Shown here: in pieces, positions 58,001 to 63,210 of the stretch | How the letters are laid out: the number at the start of each line of letters is the position of its first letter | Numbering within the stretch: position 1 is the first letter of the stretch | Origin: Owenia fusiformis | Taxonomy: Eukaryota > Annelida > Polychaeta > Sabellida > Oweniidae | Direction of reading: 5' to 3' | NCBI GenBank assembly: GCA_903813345.2 | Contig: CAIIXF020000006.1 | Coordinates: 18,170,348-18,234,347 of the forward strand | Length of the DNA stretch: 64,000 nucleotides | Position numbers and translations under genes: made by a program | The notes under the pieces: generated by a model | The model's database searches: none | What the model saw: only the letters and a program-made list of their open reading frames with translations | What the model was told of the DNA's origin: nothing

Positions 58001-60265
58001 TTTCCATACAGGGTCTACACCGCAAAGTATGTTGCTTCGGAATCATAATAACTGTTAACTTGCTTTATTAGTCTGAAATAACCCTTAGAGTTGGCAATTT
58101 CTTTCTATAACAAAATCTGTTTTTAGTTTCGGAGCAGGTAACATTTTGATATTTTGCCCAACCCATAACCCACATGACATTGATTCATATTGTACTCAGA
58201 AGATAATTAGTTAGTTGGGCTTGCAGTTGAAATATAGATGAAATCATCAAATTTTTTCTTCAAAAATGTGTGTTTGGAACAACTCCTTCAAATGGTCATA
58301 ATTTTCATGATTTATCACTCTTTCATACCATCTCCTTGCTTAAACTGTTAAAGCAAACAACAAAATGTGGAAATGCATAATTGTTAAACAAGATCAATAA
58401 CATCAGTTTCCAAAGTCTGGGTATATTCAAATGTTCTATTCCAGTTTGCTTATATTAATCTGCACTGACTGCATTTCCATGCAGAAGATTAAAATGTGTG
58501 TACATGACTCATTTACCCGTATGCATATTTTTGGAAATATATACATGTTCAATGATTCAAGGAAACTACAAAATGTGGAATTTCATACTTAATAAAAATA
58601 TTTTCAGGCTATACCACCTGTTGCAGACAGTGGGAGGGTTGGAAGTGAGGGAGTTCTCAAGCAAGCTGAATGCCCATATGAGAGAAAGATTACTAAAGCA
58701 GTTCAGTTTAGGCAAAATAGATATGTAAGTCAAACATAACCTTTCAATCTCTATTACTCTGTCATTTTCAAGATTCTACTGGGCTTCACAAATACCATCC
58801 TCCGAACGCAGGGTTCCAGACATCATTCACTTAGTTCCTTCCTTCTTCCAGAAGAAGGAGGTAGGAGTTCTGGAGGCCTGTGTTCGGAGAATGCACAAAT
58901 ACAGCTGTAGTTCAACTTACAGTCAGGATATTCTTATTGATATAATGCCTGGAAATGGTACATACAATGTATAATGATAGAACAAATTATTAGCAATATT
59001 GAACAAAATGTCTATCTAAACCTAATTCTTAACTTTGCTCAAGTCGGTATTTTTTACTTATCCTGATCTTGAATTATTACCGCCTTGTACAATATAATGG
59101 TATTTTAGGGTCAGTTAGAGACTGAGCCCATTTTAAGCTTATTCTGCATATGACAGCTTGGAAGAAAGCTAAAGATGAAAATGAATCTGATTCAAGCATT
59201 CTTAAATGTAAATTTTCAGAAATTGCTCATCTAGTCTTATTCTCACAGCATGTAATTTCTGTTTAGATTGATTTGTTCCGATGCTATGGCCCGAGGGATG
59301 GATATAGAGGGAGTACAGTATGTGATATCCTATGATTATACACCCTACATAAAGACATATATACACCGTGTGGGACGTACAGCTAGGGCAGGAAAGCCTG
59401 GCACTGCCTTCACATTTCTAGAGAAGAAAGAGGTAACTATGTAAAATTTGTGAAAGTCTAACTTGTTTGACCTTGTCACAAGTTATTTATCAAGTTAATT
59501 ATTATTATCAAATGGCATCAATATACATTTTTTTTTAAAATTGTGAATTCCTCATAAGGCATGATTTCTAGAAATTCCAGAGTTTTGCATGCTTTACAAT
59601 ATGGTGCAATTCTGGAATGCATTGTCTATTAAGCAAATTATAATTTTAATGTCACCACCAAAGAGGTGAGGTGACAGACATATTGTTATTGTCACCAACT
59701 TTTTGCTGAAAGCAGTCTGAGTTTGGTGGTTAGTGTTTGGTGGTAGGCATAACAAATGGCAGGTGGTGACATTTTGCATGTTTATGCCTTGTTATAATCA
59801 GGGTCAGGGAATCATCATTTGGTATGTCTTGTTTTCAGATCTTCCACTTCAAGAAGATGATTCAGGAGGCTGGTAAGCCAGGAGTGGAGGAGGTGAAGAT
59901 GCCAAACTCCAAGTTGAAGCCCTGGGTAGCAACCATGCAGGAAGCACTCAAGAAGCTGCCAGACCTGCTTAAGGTGAAGTAGATCATTACCTCTCGTTCT
60001 CACTCACTCAGAGTAGTTTGATTTTCAATTTAAACTAAAAAGTATTTGTGTCACTGTCGCCATCAGATCATATCTCTACCATGCTTTCCCTTGAAATCAA
60101 TTTATGTAATGCCTGATCGTGCAATTAAACAACTTGAATGTTTTAATGTAAATCACTTTATTGAGATATTCCATAAGTTTGCATGAATATTTTCTGTAGC
60201 CTAGCAATTAATATTTAATATGTTTAATTTTTGATTTCTTTCAGGCGGAGAAAAGAAAAAGATGA
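15982..60265 (+). CDS. DDX51: ATP-dependent RNA helicase DDX51 (15 exons, 779 aa)
   Basis: DEAD-box helicase of the DDX51/Dbp6 family, a nucleolar factor for large ribosomal subunit assembly. Coding exons: 15982-16004, 17507-18332, 18683-18841, 19135-19269, 19509-19625, 20077-20138, 20317-20428, 20755-20883, 22067-22223, 22482-22546, 23049-23164, 58608-58724, 59267-59432, 59839-59973, 60245-60265. All junctions are GT-AG, phases agree, and the 2,340 coding bases are in frame. Motifs: Q-motif-like region near 327-336, motif I APTGSGKT 365-372, Ib TPGR 456-459, DEAD 481-484, SAT 528-530, motif [10 protein letters not shown] 677-685, motif [10 protein letters not shown] 706-713. The start MALFNVKRY resembles the MALF start of vertebrate DDX51. 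It is longer than the human protein (666 aa) because of a Lys/Glu/Ser-rich N-terminal region. Intron 11 is 35.4 kb and holds two antisense genes. Confidence 0.95.
17197..17401 (-). other. Antisense open frame in DDX51 intron 1, possible exon remnant
   Basis: A frame of ~67 codons ends at a stop at 17197. It has mixed, non-repetitive composition and reads like protein (for example '[20 protein letters not shown]'). An acceptor-like 'tatgatgtag' precedes it near 17402, so it could be a terminal exon or a processed fragment of an unrelated gene. I do not recognise the family and see no partner exon. Confidence 0.25.
17507..18332 (+). CDS. DDX51: DDX51 exon 2, disordered N-terminal region
   Basis: It covers residues 8-283. 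After a conserved Pro-rich start it is dominated by Lys, Glu, Asp and Ser, with basic clusters ([17 protein letters not shown]) suited to nucleolar localisation. There is no folded domain. The acceptor is 'ttattctag' and the donor AAG|GTACAT. Minus-strand frames across this exon are shadows. Confidence 0.9.
18683..20883 (+). CDS. DDX51: DDX51 exons 3-8, first RecA domain
   Basis: Six exons (159, 135, 117, 62, 112 and 129 bases) encode residues 284-521: the Q-motif-like region, the ATP-binding loop APTGSGKT in exon 4, [10 protein letters not shown] (motif Ia position, in place of the usual PTRELA) in exon 5, ATPGRLVDH in exon 7, and VIDEADR in exon 8. Introns are 111-451 bases (18842-19134, 19270-19508, 19626-20076, 20139-20316, 20429-20754) and contain nothing recognised, except a 'tggtgacattatgcatg' scrap (~20598) of the TGTCACC element. 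Confidence 0.93.
20871..21960 (+). repeat. Tandem copies of the exon 8 splice-donor region
   Basis: The end of exon 8 with its donor is repeated downstream in 60-100 base units. GTAAGT occurs at 20884 (the real donor), 20946, 21037 and 21899. Each is preceded by 'acacatat'-like sequence and followed by 'cttgct' and 'gaaatatt'. A degenerate fifth start is near 21958. A mobile element (21113-21877) splits the third and fourth copies. Confidence 0.8.
21113..21877. mobile_element. Inverted-repeat element in DDX51 intron 8
   Basis: The ends are GAGCCTATGGAAAGGG and CCCTTTCCATAGCCTC (one mismatch as inverted repeats). The 765-bp body has many 'ttcacgtttcac' motifs. No transposase is seen; the two opposed frames at 21573-21860 have no recognised domain. 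The target duplication is unclear, so the superfamily is not assigned. Confidence 0.7.
22067..23164 (+). CDS. DDX51: DDX51 exons 9-11, SAT motif and inter-domain region
   Basis: Exon 9 (22067-22223) carries KLLFSATL. Two acceptors lie six bases apart (CTTCAG at 22061-22066 and TTTCAG at 22067-22072); I chose the upstream one because it restores the conserved Gln-Lys before LLFSAT. Exon 10 (22482-22546) and exon 11 (23049-23164) lead into the second RecA domain, ending in [12 protein letters not shown] plus a split Arg codon. Introns 9 and 10 hold no recognised element. Confidence 0.9.
24379..24384 (-). terminator. Candidate polyadenylation signal of the lectin gene
   Basis: AATAAA on the minus strand, 434 bases past the stop codon. 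It is the first clear signal seen downstream; position is the only support. Confidence 0.35.
24818..25833 (-). CDS. Lectin gene exon 6 (mucin stalk, membrane segment, tail)
   Basis: A single long exon encodes residues 292-629 and the stop. The acceptor is 'tgttgcag'. The first ~500 bases are the repeat array; then comes a Thr/Pro/Lys-rich spacer, a hydrophobic segment ([20 protein letters not shown]) and a basic, Tyr-containing tail. Confidence 0.88.
24818..30311 (-). CDS. Tandem C-type lectin, mucin-like transmembrane protein (6 exons, 629 aa)
   Basis: Exons in transcript order: 30311-30127, 29892-29786, 29069-28920, 27257-27056, 26724-26495, 25833-24818. Domains: short hydrophobic N-terminus, C-type lectin domain 1 (about 16-132), domain 2 (about 148-286), Thr-rich stalk with 16-residue repeats (292-~575), one membrane segment (about 581-603), and a 26-residue tail with a YSNL motif. 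Domain 1 has WIG at 69-71 and cysteines at 33, 104, 122/123 and 130; domain 2 has FWLGG at 222-226. Neither has EPN/QPD or WND, so classical calcium-dependent sugar binding is doubtful. The start is uncertain: an acceptor-like 'cattgtag' overlaps the first codons, so upstream exons may exist. The exon 4 donor (GTTACA) is weak. The gene lies wholly inside DDX51 intron 11, antisense to it. Confidence 0.85.
25330..25832 (-). repeat. 48-bp coding minisatellite (16-residue Thr-rich repeat)
   Basis: About ten units read [12 protein letters not shown] followed alternately by KQST or EPST. The alternation gives a 96-bp higher-order period. Conservation is close to perfect across the central units, and the unit length is a multiple of three, so length changes keep the frame. 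Confidence 0.9.
26495..27257 (-). CDS. Lectin gene exons 4-5 (C-type lectin domain 2)
   Basis: Exon 4 (27257-27056) opens with SSGDVCYEL, closely matching the SGDACYEF of domain 1, so the two domains arose by duplication. Exon 5 (26724-26495) contains [18 protein letters not shown] and ends YICENDCSA. Exon 5 is certain; the 3' end of exon 4 is not, because only a weak donor keeps the frame. Confidence 0.8.
27283..28722 (-). repeat. Family A copy, reverse, interrupted by a TTAA element
   Basis: It starts 'attatcccatcgaacgaag' with a CGTC tract (27325-27352) and ends at 'gccgttgttctgg' (~28722). The interruption is 28012-28463. It lies in the intron between lectin exons 3 and 4, beginning ~26 bases from the exon 4 acceptor. 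Confidence 0.8.
28012..28463. mobile_element. 452-bp element with TTAA target duplication
   Basis: The ends GGATGCAGTACC and GGTACTGCATCC are exact inverted repeats, flanked by TTAA (28008-28011 and 28464-28467). The uninterrupted site is present in the family A copy at 1070-1073. TTAA targets are typical of piggyBac and Kolobok elements. It is non-autonomous. Confidence 0.88.
28738..28830. repeat. Fragment related to the 54.96-kb foldback
   Basis: 'ggtccatgtgca', 'ttttagacagtcatatc' and 'caccatgagta' recur at 54958-55010 and, inverted, at 55570-55635. Confidence 0.6.
28920..30311 (-). CDS. Lectin gene exons 1-3 (C-type lectin domain 1)
   Basis: Exon 1 (30311-30127) runs from ATG through 'TWYDALTHC' to a donor GTACGT. 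Exon 2 (29892-29786) has [13 protein letters not shown] and ends at GTGACA. Exon 3 (29069-28920) has the closing cysteines and ends at GTAAGT. Phases are 2, 1 and 1, and the frame is continuous. The intron between exons 2 and 3 contains a family A copy that stops ~15 bases from the exon 2 donor. Confidence 0.85.
29322..29770 (-). repeat. Family A copy, reverse, deleted middle
   Basis: It runs from 'tatcccatcaaacgaattcg' to 'tttggtgttgctgttgttta'. It fills most of the intron between lectin exons 2 and 3. Confidence 0.75.
30312..31126. other. Region upstream of the lectin start codon, nothing firm
   Basis: It should hold the lectin promoter or further upstream exons. No additional lectin exon, TATA box or repeat is recognised. 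Confidence 0.35.
31131..32607 (-). pseudogene. Non-LTR retrotransposon remnant, C-terminal part, split by an insertion
   Basis: Reading leftwards on the minus strand, 32607-32377 gives residues such as [14 protein letters not shown], and 31666-31131 continues with '[12 protein letters not shown]' and a Cys/His pattern, with a frame change near 31330. This resembles the region after the reverse transcriptase in LINE-type elements; the polymerase core is absent. The two parts are separated by the foldback element 31667-32376. Confidence 0.5.
31667..32376. mobile_element. Foldback element, ~710 bp
   Basis: The two halves are near-complete inverted copies. The outer ends are GAGGAGGGAA and TTCCCTCCTC, and both arms carry AGCGCAACAGATTTTGG or its inverse. 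The centre is AT-rich with 'aaaaggaataa'. Another copy forms the start of the window. It has no protein. Confidence 0.85.
32640..33970. other. No feature recognised
   Basis: AT-rich intronic sequence; open frames here are short and lack domains. Confidence 0.4.
33974..34030. repeat. 57-bp hairpin
   Basis: Arms of ~26 bases (TGCAATACAGGATATATTCT and inverse) surround the loop CGAGC, with one mismatch. Confidence 0.85.
34120..34200. repeat. Inverted repeat
   Basis: TACTGAGATTGTCCC faces GGGACAATCTCAGTA, with a ~45-base interior. Nothing is recognised from here to 34990. Confidence 0.7.
34995..35215. repeat. GGATA-type microsatellite
   Basis: Irregular GGATA / GGAAGGATAG units over ~220 bases; the Ser/Pro-rich antisense frame is a reading of this tract. 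Confidence 0.85.
35265..35460. repeat. Dispersed repeat with 'gaaccggaagtcgg'
   Basis: Units with 'cataactt..gaaccggaagtcggatcg' and 'gattcgg' occur here and also inside each copy of the adjoining duplication (37250-37320, 39330-39400). Confidence 0.7.
35461..39624. repeat. 2,082-bp tandem duplication (two copies)
   Basis: 35461-37542 and 37543-39624 are almost identical; differences spotted are single bases (for example 'ctttgag' against 'cttcgag' and 'gcagcagtgg' against 'gcagtagtgg'). Each copy contains a 'gacctggactgga' minisatellite (37060-37170 and 39142-39252). The junction carries a 4-base match 'gttt'. The 76- and 73-codon frames appear in both copies only because the DNA was duplicated. 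Confidence 0.93.
39791..39818. repeat. Perfect 12-bp-arm hairpin
   Basis: TAGACTCCAGAT, loop TTTC, ATCTGGAGTCTA. The rest of 39625-41010 shows no recognised feature, apart from a short 'tgtcaccaccaaaaagtg' piece at ~40830. Confidence 0.85.
41017..41177. repeat. Small foldback
   Basis: AAAGACCGAGATTTTATG at the left faces CATAAAATCGAGGTCTTT at the right, with a second inverted 'aaagaccgaaatctca' / 'gaagtcttt' inside. Beyond it, 41180-42390 shows nothing recognised. Confidence 0.7.
42397..42512. mobile_element. TGTCACC-type small element
   Basis: TGTCACC near the left end and GGTGGTGACA near the right bracket 'aaggtcaaa' repeats; the tail 'tattaatgcct' is shared with copies at 59650 and 61178. 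Confidence 0.55.
42968..43524 (-). CDS. Cyclase gene exon 3
   Basis: Residues 95-279 and the stop TAA. Acceptor 'tgttgcag'. It carries most of the catalytic domain and the hydrophobic C-terminus. Plus-strand frames over 43015-43571 are shadows. Confidence 0.9.
42968..46226 (-). CDS. Cyclase-family (KynB-like) hydrolase, secreted or anchored (3 exons, 279 aa)
   Basis: Exons in transcript order: 46226-46060, 44531-44416, 43524-42968; 840 coding bases in frame, all GT-AG. Residues 1-19 form a signal peptide ([19 protein letters not shown]). Exon 2 carries the family metal-binding motif [12 protein letters not shown] (67-78). Exon 3 has IDIREKA, NSGW, SPGFS and a late His/Glu pair (AHILML, H201; E213), as in bacterial-type kynurenine formamidases. 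The last ~20 residues are hydrophobic after GGA, which suggests a GPI signal or a short membrane anchor. The substrate cannot be read from sequence; kynurenine formamidase, isatin hydrolase-like or another amide/lactone hydrolase activity are options. The gene is nested antisense in DDX51 intron 11. Confidence 0.88.
44416..44531 (-). CDS. Cyclase gene exon 2 (metal-binding motif)
   Basis: Short exon (116 bases) with [12 protein letters not shown]; the acceptor 'attttcag' and the donor GTGAGT are both strong. It was missed as an open frame because of its length. Confidence 0.9.
44931..45672. mobile_element. hAT-like element with 8-bp target duplication
   Basis: The ends TAGTGTTGTCGCGAT and ATCGCGACAACACTA are exact inverted repeats. 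The direct repeat GATGCTAG flanks it (44923-44930 and 45673-45680). Sub-terminal 'catcgatgcatcg' motifs occur at both ends. It is 742 bp, non-autonomous, lies in cyclase intron 1 and carries a second element inside. Confidence 0.92.
45067..45359. mobile_element. TTAA element nested inside the hAT-like element
   Basis: CCTCTTGAATCCCAGG at the left and CTGGGTATTCAAGAGG at the right are inverted repeats with few mismatches. TTAA flanks it (45063-45066 and 45360-45363). It contains a 'gtgacggatatatccgtcac' palindrome near its right end. Target and ends are piggyBac/Kolobok-like. Confidence 0.88.
46060..46226 (-). CDS. Cyclase gene exon 1
   Basis: ATG, signal peptide, then residues 20-55 with '[19 protein letters not shown]', ending CCT TT before the donor GTAAGT. 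TT plus the T of exon 2 gives Phe. Confidence 0.87.
46227..46740. other. Region upstream of the cyclase start codon
   Basis: Likely the cyclase promoter. A 'tttatata'-like box on the minus strand lies ~140 bases before the ATG; this is weak. No repeat is recognised. Confidence 0.3.
48366..49226. mobile_element. Element in the loop of the 4.39-kb foldback
   Basis: AGAGATTTCGCACATACGTG at the left faces the inverse of AGAGATTTCGCACATAAGTG at the right. Both ends also have 'gtatac' motifs. No coding sequence. Confidence 0.75.
48430..48652. mobile_element. Small GGTGTTTCATAA-end element
   Basis: CAAGGTGTTTCATAA and ATGAAACACCCTG are inverted ends related to those of the element at 55753-56233. 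It is nested in the element above. Confidence 0.6.
52138..52206 (+). other. tRNA-Ala(AGC)-like sequence, probable pseudogene
   Basis: TGGTCTAGCGG fits a D arm/A box, CTCGC-TTAGCAC-GCGGG forms an anticodon stem and loop with AGC, and GGGTTCGAATCCC forms a T arm/B box. T runs follow, as at a pol III stop. The 5' ATCACGG does not pair with 3' ATTCGCC, so the acceptor stem fails. Confidence 0.55.
52583..52655 (+). other. tRNA-like sequence (SINE head or pseudogene)
   Basis: A box TAGCCTAGTGG and B box GAGTTCGAATCCC at tRNA spacing, followed by a T-rich run. The anticodon and acceptor stems do not pair convincingly. Confidence 0.5.
52757..53135. repeat. Family C copy, 5'-truncated
   Basis: It matches the family C core from 'gcttaccccccatag' to its exact terminal GGAACCTCATACC, which confirms the right end of that element. 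Confidence 0.85.
54105..54957. other. No feature recognised
   Basis: AT-rich intronic sequence without repeat or gene evidence. Confidence 0.4.
54958..55640. repeat. Foldback, ~680 bp
   Basis: 'ggtccatgtgca', 'ttttagacagtcatatc', 'caccatgagtactttctgg' and 'aacaatatgttttctttca' at the left recur inverted at 55520-55630. It is related to the fragment at 28738. Confidence 0.75.
55753..56233. mobile_element. Tc1/mariner-like MITE with TA target
   Basis: CAGGGTGTTTCATAATGACC at the left faces GGACAGTCAGTATGAAACAC followed by CCTG at the right, flanked by TA (55751-55752 and 56234-56235). It is 481 bp, with no transposase frame. Confidence 0.8.
56240..58600. other. No feature recognised
   Basis: The last part of DDX51 intron 11. 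Two CACGTG-containing stretches (~56672 and ~57706) were noted, without gene or element evidence. Confidence 0.35.
58608..60265 (+). CDS. DDX51: DDX51 exons 12-15, second RecA domain and C-terminus
   Basis: Exon 12 (58608-58724) completes the Arg codon begun 35.4 kb upstream and reads [18 protein letters not shown]. Exon 13 (59267-59432) has ARGMD and [10 protein letters not shown]. Exon 14 (59839-59973) is a basic helical tail. Exon 15 (60245-60265) adds AEKRKR and a stop. If the exon 14 donor is not used, translation would instead end after Val-Lys at 59980-59982. Confidence 0.92.
58800..58889. repeat. Hairpin in DDX51 intron 12
   Basis: CTCCGAACGCAGG, CCAGA and CCTTCTTC at the left face GAAGAAGG, TCTGG and CCTGTGTTCGGAG at the right; a small MITE is likely. 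The rest of intron 12 shows nothing. Confidence 0.7.
59650..59790. mobile_element. TGTCACCACC-end small element in DDX51 intron 13
   Basis: TGTCACCACC (59650-59659) and GGTGGTGACA (59762-59771) are exact inverted ends, followed by 'ttttgcatgtttatgcc'. Relatives lie at 20530-20620, 40830, 42397, 61178 and 63218. Confidence 0.7.
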
Positions 60266-60741
60266 CTTTACTAAAATACAACAAGGATGATGTAATACAA
60301 ATAGACTAAACCAGTAGATTATGGATACTGGTATATTTGTAGAAGCTTGATTTTAAAAGCAGATATATATTGACTGTTTTCTTAATCCAATCTTCAAGAC
60401 TGACTGACCTATCTGAAGTCTACTTGAGTCTTAAAGCTTCGCGAATGCAACTTTCGTCTGTCGGCTACAGGATTAACCTAACTGTTTTATGGGCAACTCA
60501 TTTAAATATGAATAGTACCTGCCACTATTCCATTCATATAAAAACATGAAAAACGAGTTGGACGGTCGAAAGTGGCATTTACGAATACAAGCTCAGTAAA
60601 AAAGATCCCAATTAGTAAGTGATTAAAAACAAAAACTTATATTTTGTGACTTATATGTAGTCGAAATCCTGGTTACGCCACTGTGTACATGCCAGCATGT
60701 AAGTGCCTTAAGAAATTTAAATTGGAGGAGGAATATTATAC

Positions 60742-60747
60742 AATAAA
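60742..60747 (+). terminator. Candidate DDX51 polyadenylation signal
   Basis: AATAAA ~480 bases after the exon 15 stop, in an A-rich context. No other strong candidate precedes it. Confidence 0.4.
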
Positions 60748-60749
60748 AT

Positions 60750-61175
60750 AAAAAAGCATCCACCACCAGAACTACTATGTATTAAATAGTAAATATTAAA
60801 ATGCAAATAAATTAAACAAAATATATACATTGCACCCATATTAATTTTTATTATCTGTCTAGAGAGAGAGCTCTTATTTCTGATCAGTTAGTTGATATAT
60901 CACTAGGTATTTTAAAACTTAGAAAAAATGTCGTTGGGATTCTGCCTACAACGCGTGAAATGAGGAAAAAAGAAAAATCGTACCTTCGACGTTCCGACAT
61001 TTTGTTACCGAAACGAACCGTTTCGGTAACCAGCGTAATCGAGCAGATAGTAGTGACACTGTCTGTTTTTCATTGAGTAACAAAATGCGACAGATAACAA
61101 TCAAAAATACAGCTCAGAGAGGGAGATCATGTGGAGAGGGATCGACTTGATTATACAATAGCAATATGACAGCAC
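60750..61175. other. 3' flank of DDX51, nothing firm
   Basis: A small inverted repeat 'accgaaacg' / 'cgtttcggt' lies at ~61006-61030. Confidence 0.4.
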
Positions 61176-61177
61176 TA

Positions 61178-61300
61178 AGATGTCACCACCAGAAGTGGTA
61201 ACATATTGCTATAAAGTCTCCACTTTTTTAGAAGTTGTTAGCGTCTGTCAAATTAACAACTTACAAGGTGGTGATATTTTGTCATATTAATGCCTTGTCA
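61178..61300. mobile_element. TGTCACC-type small element
   Basis: TGTCACCACC at 61180 and 'aaggtggtgatattttgtc' at ~61265 bracket the copy. Confidence 0.55.
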
Positions 61301-61870
61301 TATTATCAATGCCTAGTCATGTTAGAAAGACACATGATTGATATTTTGTGAAAAATATTCACATAAGGTTGATTTTTTCACATAATTTTGTTCTCTGTTC
61401 AAAATGTTGTTCACATTTCAAGTTTCTTTAACATGGGAGTCAATGGGAAAAAATGGGACCAAAAATTGTTCGGATTGGGAGGTGTTTGGATTAGTCAGGC
61501 ATTTGGATATACAATTTTCGGTCAATGGATACTATTAAAATGTATAAAATAGTTTCTTTTATAAATAGAGTTTAGTAAGTTTTGGAAGCCTTATAGCCTC
61601 TTATCTGTCAGTCAATATCAGTCCAACAAGTCAAATACCAGGGGATATTAAGAGTTCTGATTAGGAATTTATCCCTTTGGAAATATCTAAAATATGCAAA
61701 ACCATCCAATTAAGACATTTTTCAAAGAGTGAGGTATATCCCTACATGCTTCAGTCTTACCTTGTATGTTATTTGTTCCAAAATCCTGACATCATTTATA
61801 CGAGTACATGAACATAAAATACAGGGTGGTCAAAAAAACGGAAACCCTTACGACATTTTCCTCATATCTT
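61301..61870. other. No feature recognised
   Basis: 'acagggtggtcaaaaaaacgg' (61822) resembles a Tc1/mariner end, but no partner end was found. Confidence 0.35.
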
Positions 61871-61873
61871 TGT

Positions 61874-62515
61874 CATTATCCCACTGAACGAAGTTCGAGG
61901 GGGATATAGAGAAGCTGTCCATCCGTCCGTTCGTTTGTCCGGGCGATAACTCCAATACCGGTTGACGGATTTGGTTCAAATTTAATAGGCGTATGCCTGA
62001 TGAGTGTAGGACCTCTGCTTGAGAAGGAATTTTCAATATGGCCGCTCAATTCAAAATGACCGCCATTTTTCGTAAAAAATGTAATCGTTGATAACTCAAA
62101 TACAAGTTGACGGATTTGGTTCAAATTTTATATGCTGATGCCTAGGGACAAAGGAGTTTCGCACAAAAATAGATTTATAAGATGGCCGCTTAATTTCAAA
62201 ATGGCGGCCATTTTTCGTAAAAATATGTAAACTTTGATAACTCAAAAATACCAGTGAACGGTTTGGTTCAGATTTTATATGATGATGCTTAGGGACACAG
62301 TAGCTATGTTCGACAAAAAATTTTCAAGATGGCCGCTTAATTTCAAAATGGCAGCCATTTTTCGCAAAAAACATAATCTTTGATAACTCAAATACCAGTG
62401 AACAGATTTGGTTGAAATTTTATATGATTATGCCTAGGGACAAAAGAAACAATTTTCAAGATGGCGGCCAATTTTCGATAACTCATATTCCAGTGAACGG
62501 ATTTGGTTCAAAGGA
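61874..62515 (-). repeat. Family A2 repeat with GGAC-type end
   Basis: It starts 'attatcccactgaacgaag' with a CCGTCCGTTCG tract and continues with three to four ~145-150 bp units ('aagatggccgct', 'aaaatggcggcc', 'gatgcctagggac'). The end is shared with family A. Confidence 0.75.
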
Positions 62516-63210
62516 AGAGGTGCGATTATTGGCAAATATCCCTATGGTCAAAATGAATCATTCTTAGGTGTAACATGAAGATTAGCATGTCATATAATAC
62601 TTAGGAAAATATTAAAGTGCTCGGGCACACATAAGCTGAGATAGGGGTCATTTCGTTCAGTAAGGTTGTATTGACTTACATGGGGCTGTGCACCATTGAC
62701 TTAATATGAGGATATCAGCAGATCCCAATTGAGGCCATCGGTTCCATTGATTATCACAGAAATATCAAAAATATACTATGACCTGAATCGATTGCAAATT
62801 TTATAATTTCACAATATGACACAAATGATTCATCTCATCAAATGTGCAAATATGAAGTTTGCAATCGATTCAGGTCATACGATAAATTAAAAGATTGTAC
62901 ATTTTTTTCATTATTTTTTCCCTACAAAATGGCTATAGAAAAATGCTCCAAAAACATCTTTTTCACTTATCAAATATCATAAAACTTTGCAAAACCAAAG
63001 ATTATAATATTATATTTCATTATTTAGTATCATATGTGAATAAGATGTAGGGATGCGTAGGATGCAAATGGATTTTGATAAGCATAAAAATACTTCCTGG
63101 TTTGGAATCTATGCCTATACACTTCATGATTGAATTATGACCCTAATAAGTGGTCCATTCATCAATGCAGTGCTGAATATAGGTCAACAAGATACTAGTT
63201 TGCATGTAAA
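62516..63210. other. Non-coding, one long hairpin
   Basis: ATGACCTGAATCGATTGCAA (from 62778) faces its exact inverse ending at 62878, across a ~59-base loop. Otherwise nothing is recognised. Confidence 0.6.

Larger units (their letters stand above)
23165..58607 (+). other. Giant intron 11 of DDX51 (35,443 bp)
   Basis: The donor AG|GTATGT follows exon 11 and the acceptor TTTTCAG precedes exon 12; both sides split one Arg codon. It contains two antisense genes (24818-30311 and 42968-46226) and a dense set of mobile elements. The stretch 23165-24376 shows no recognised feature. Confidence 0.85.
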
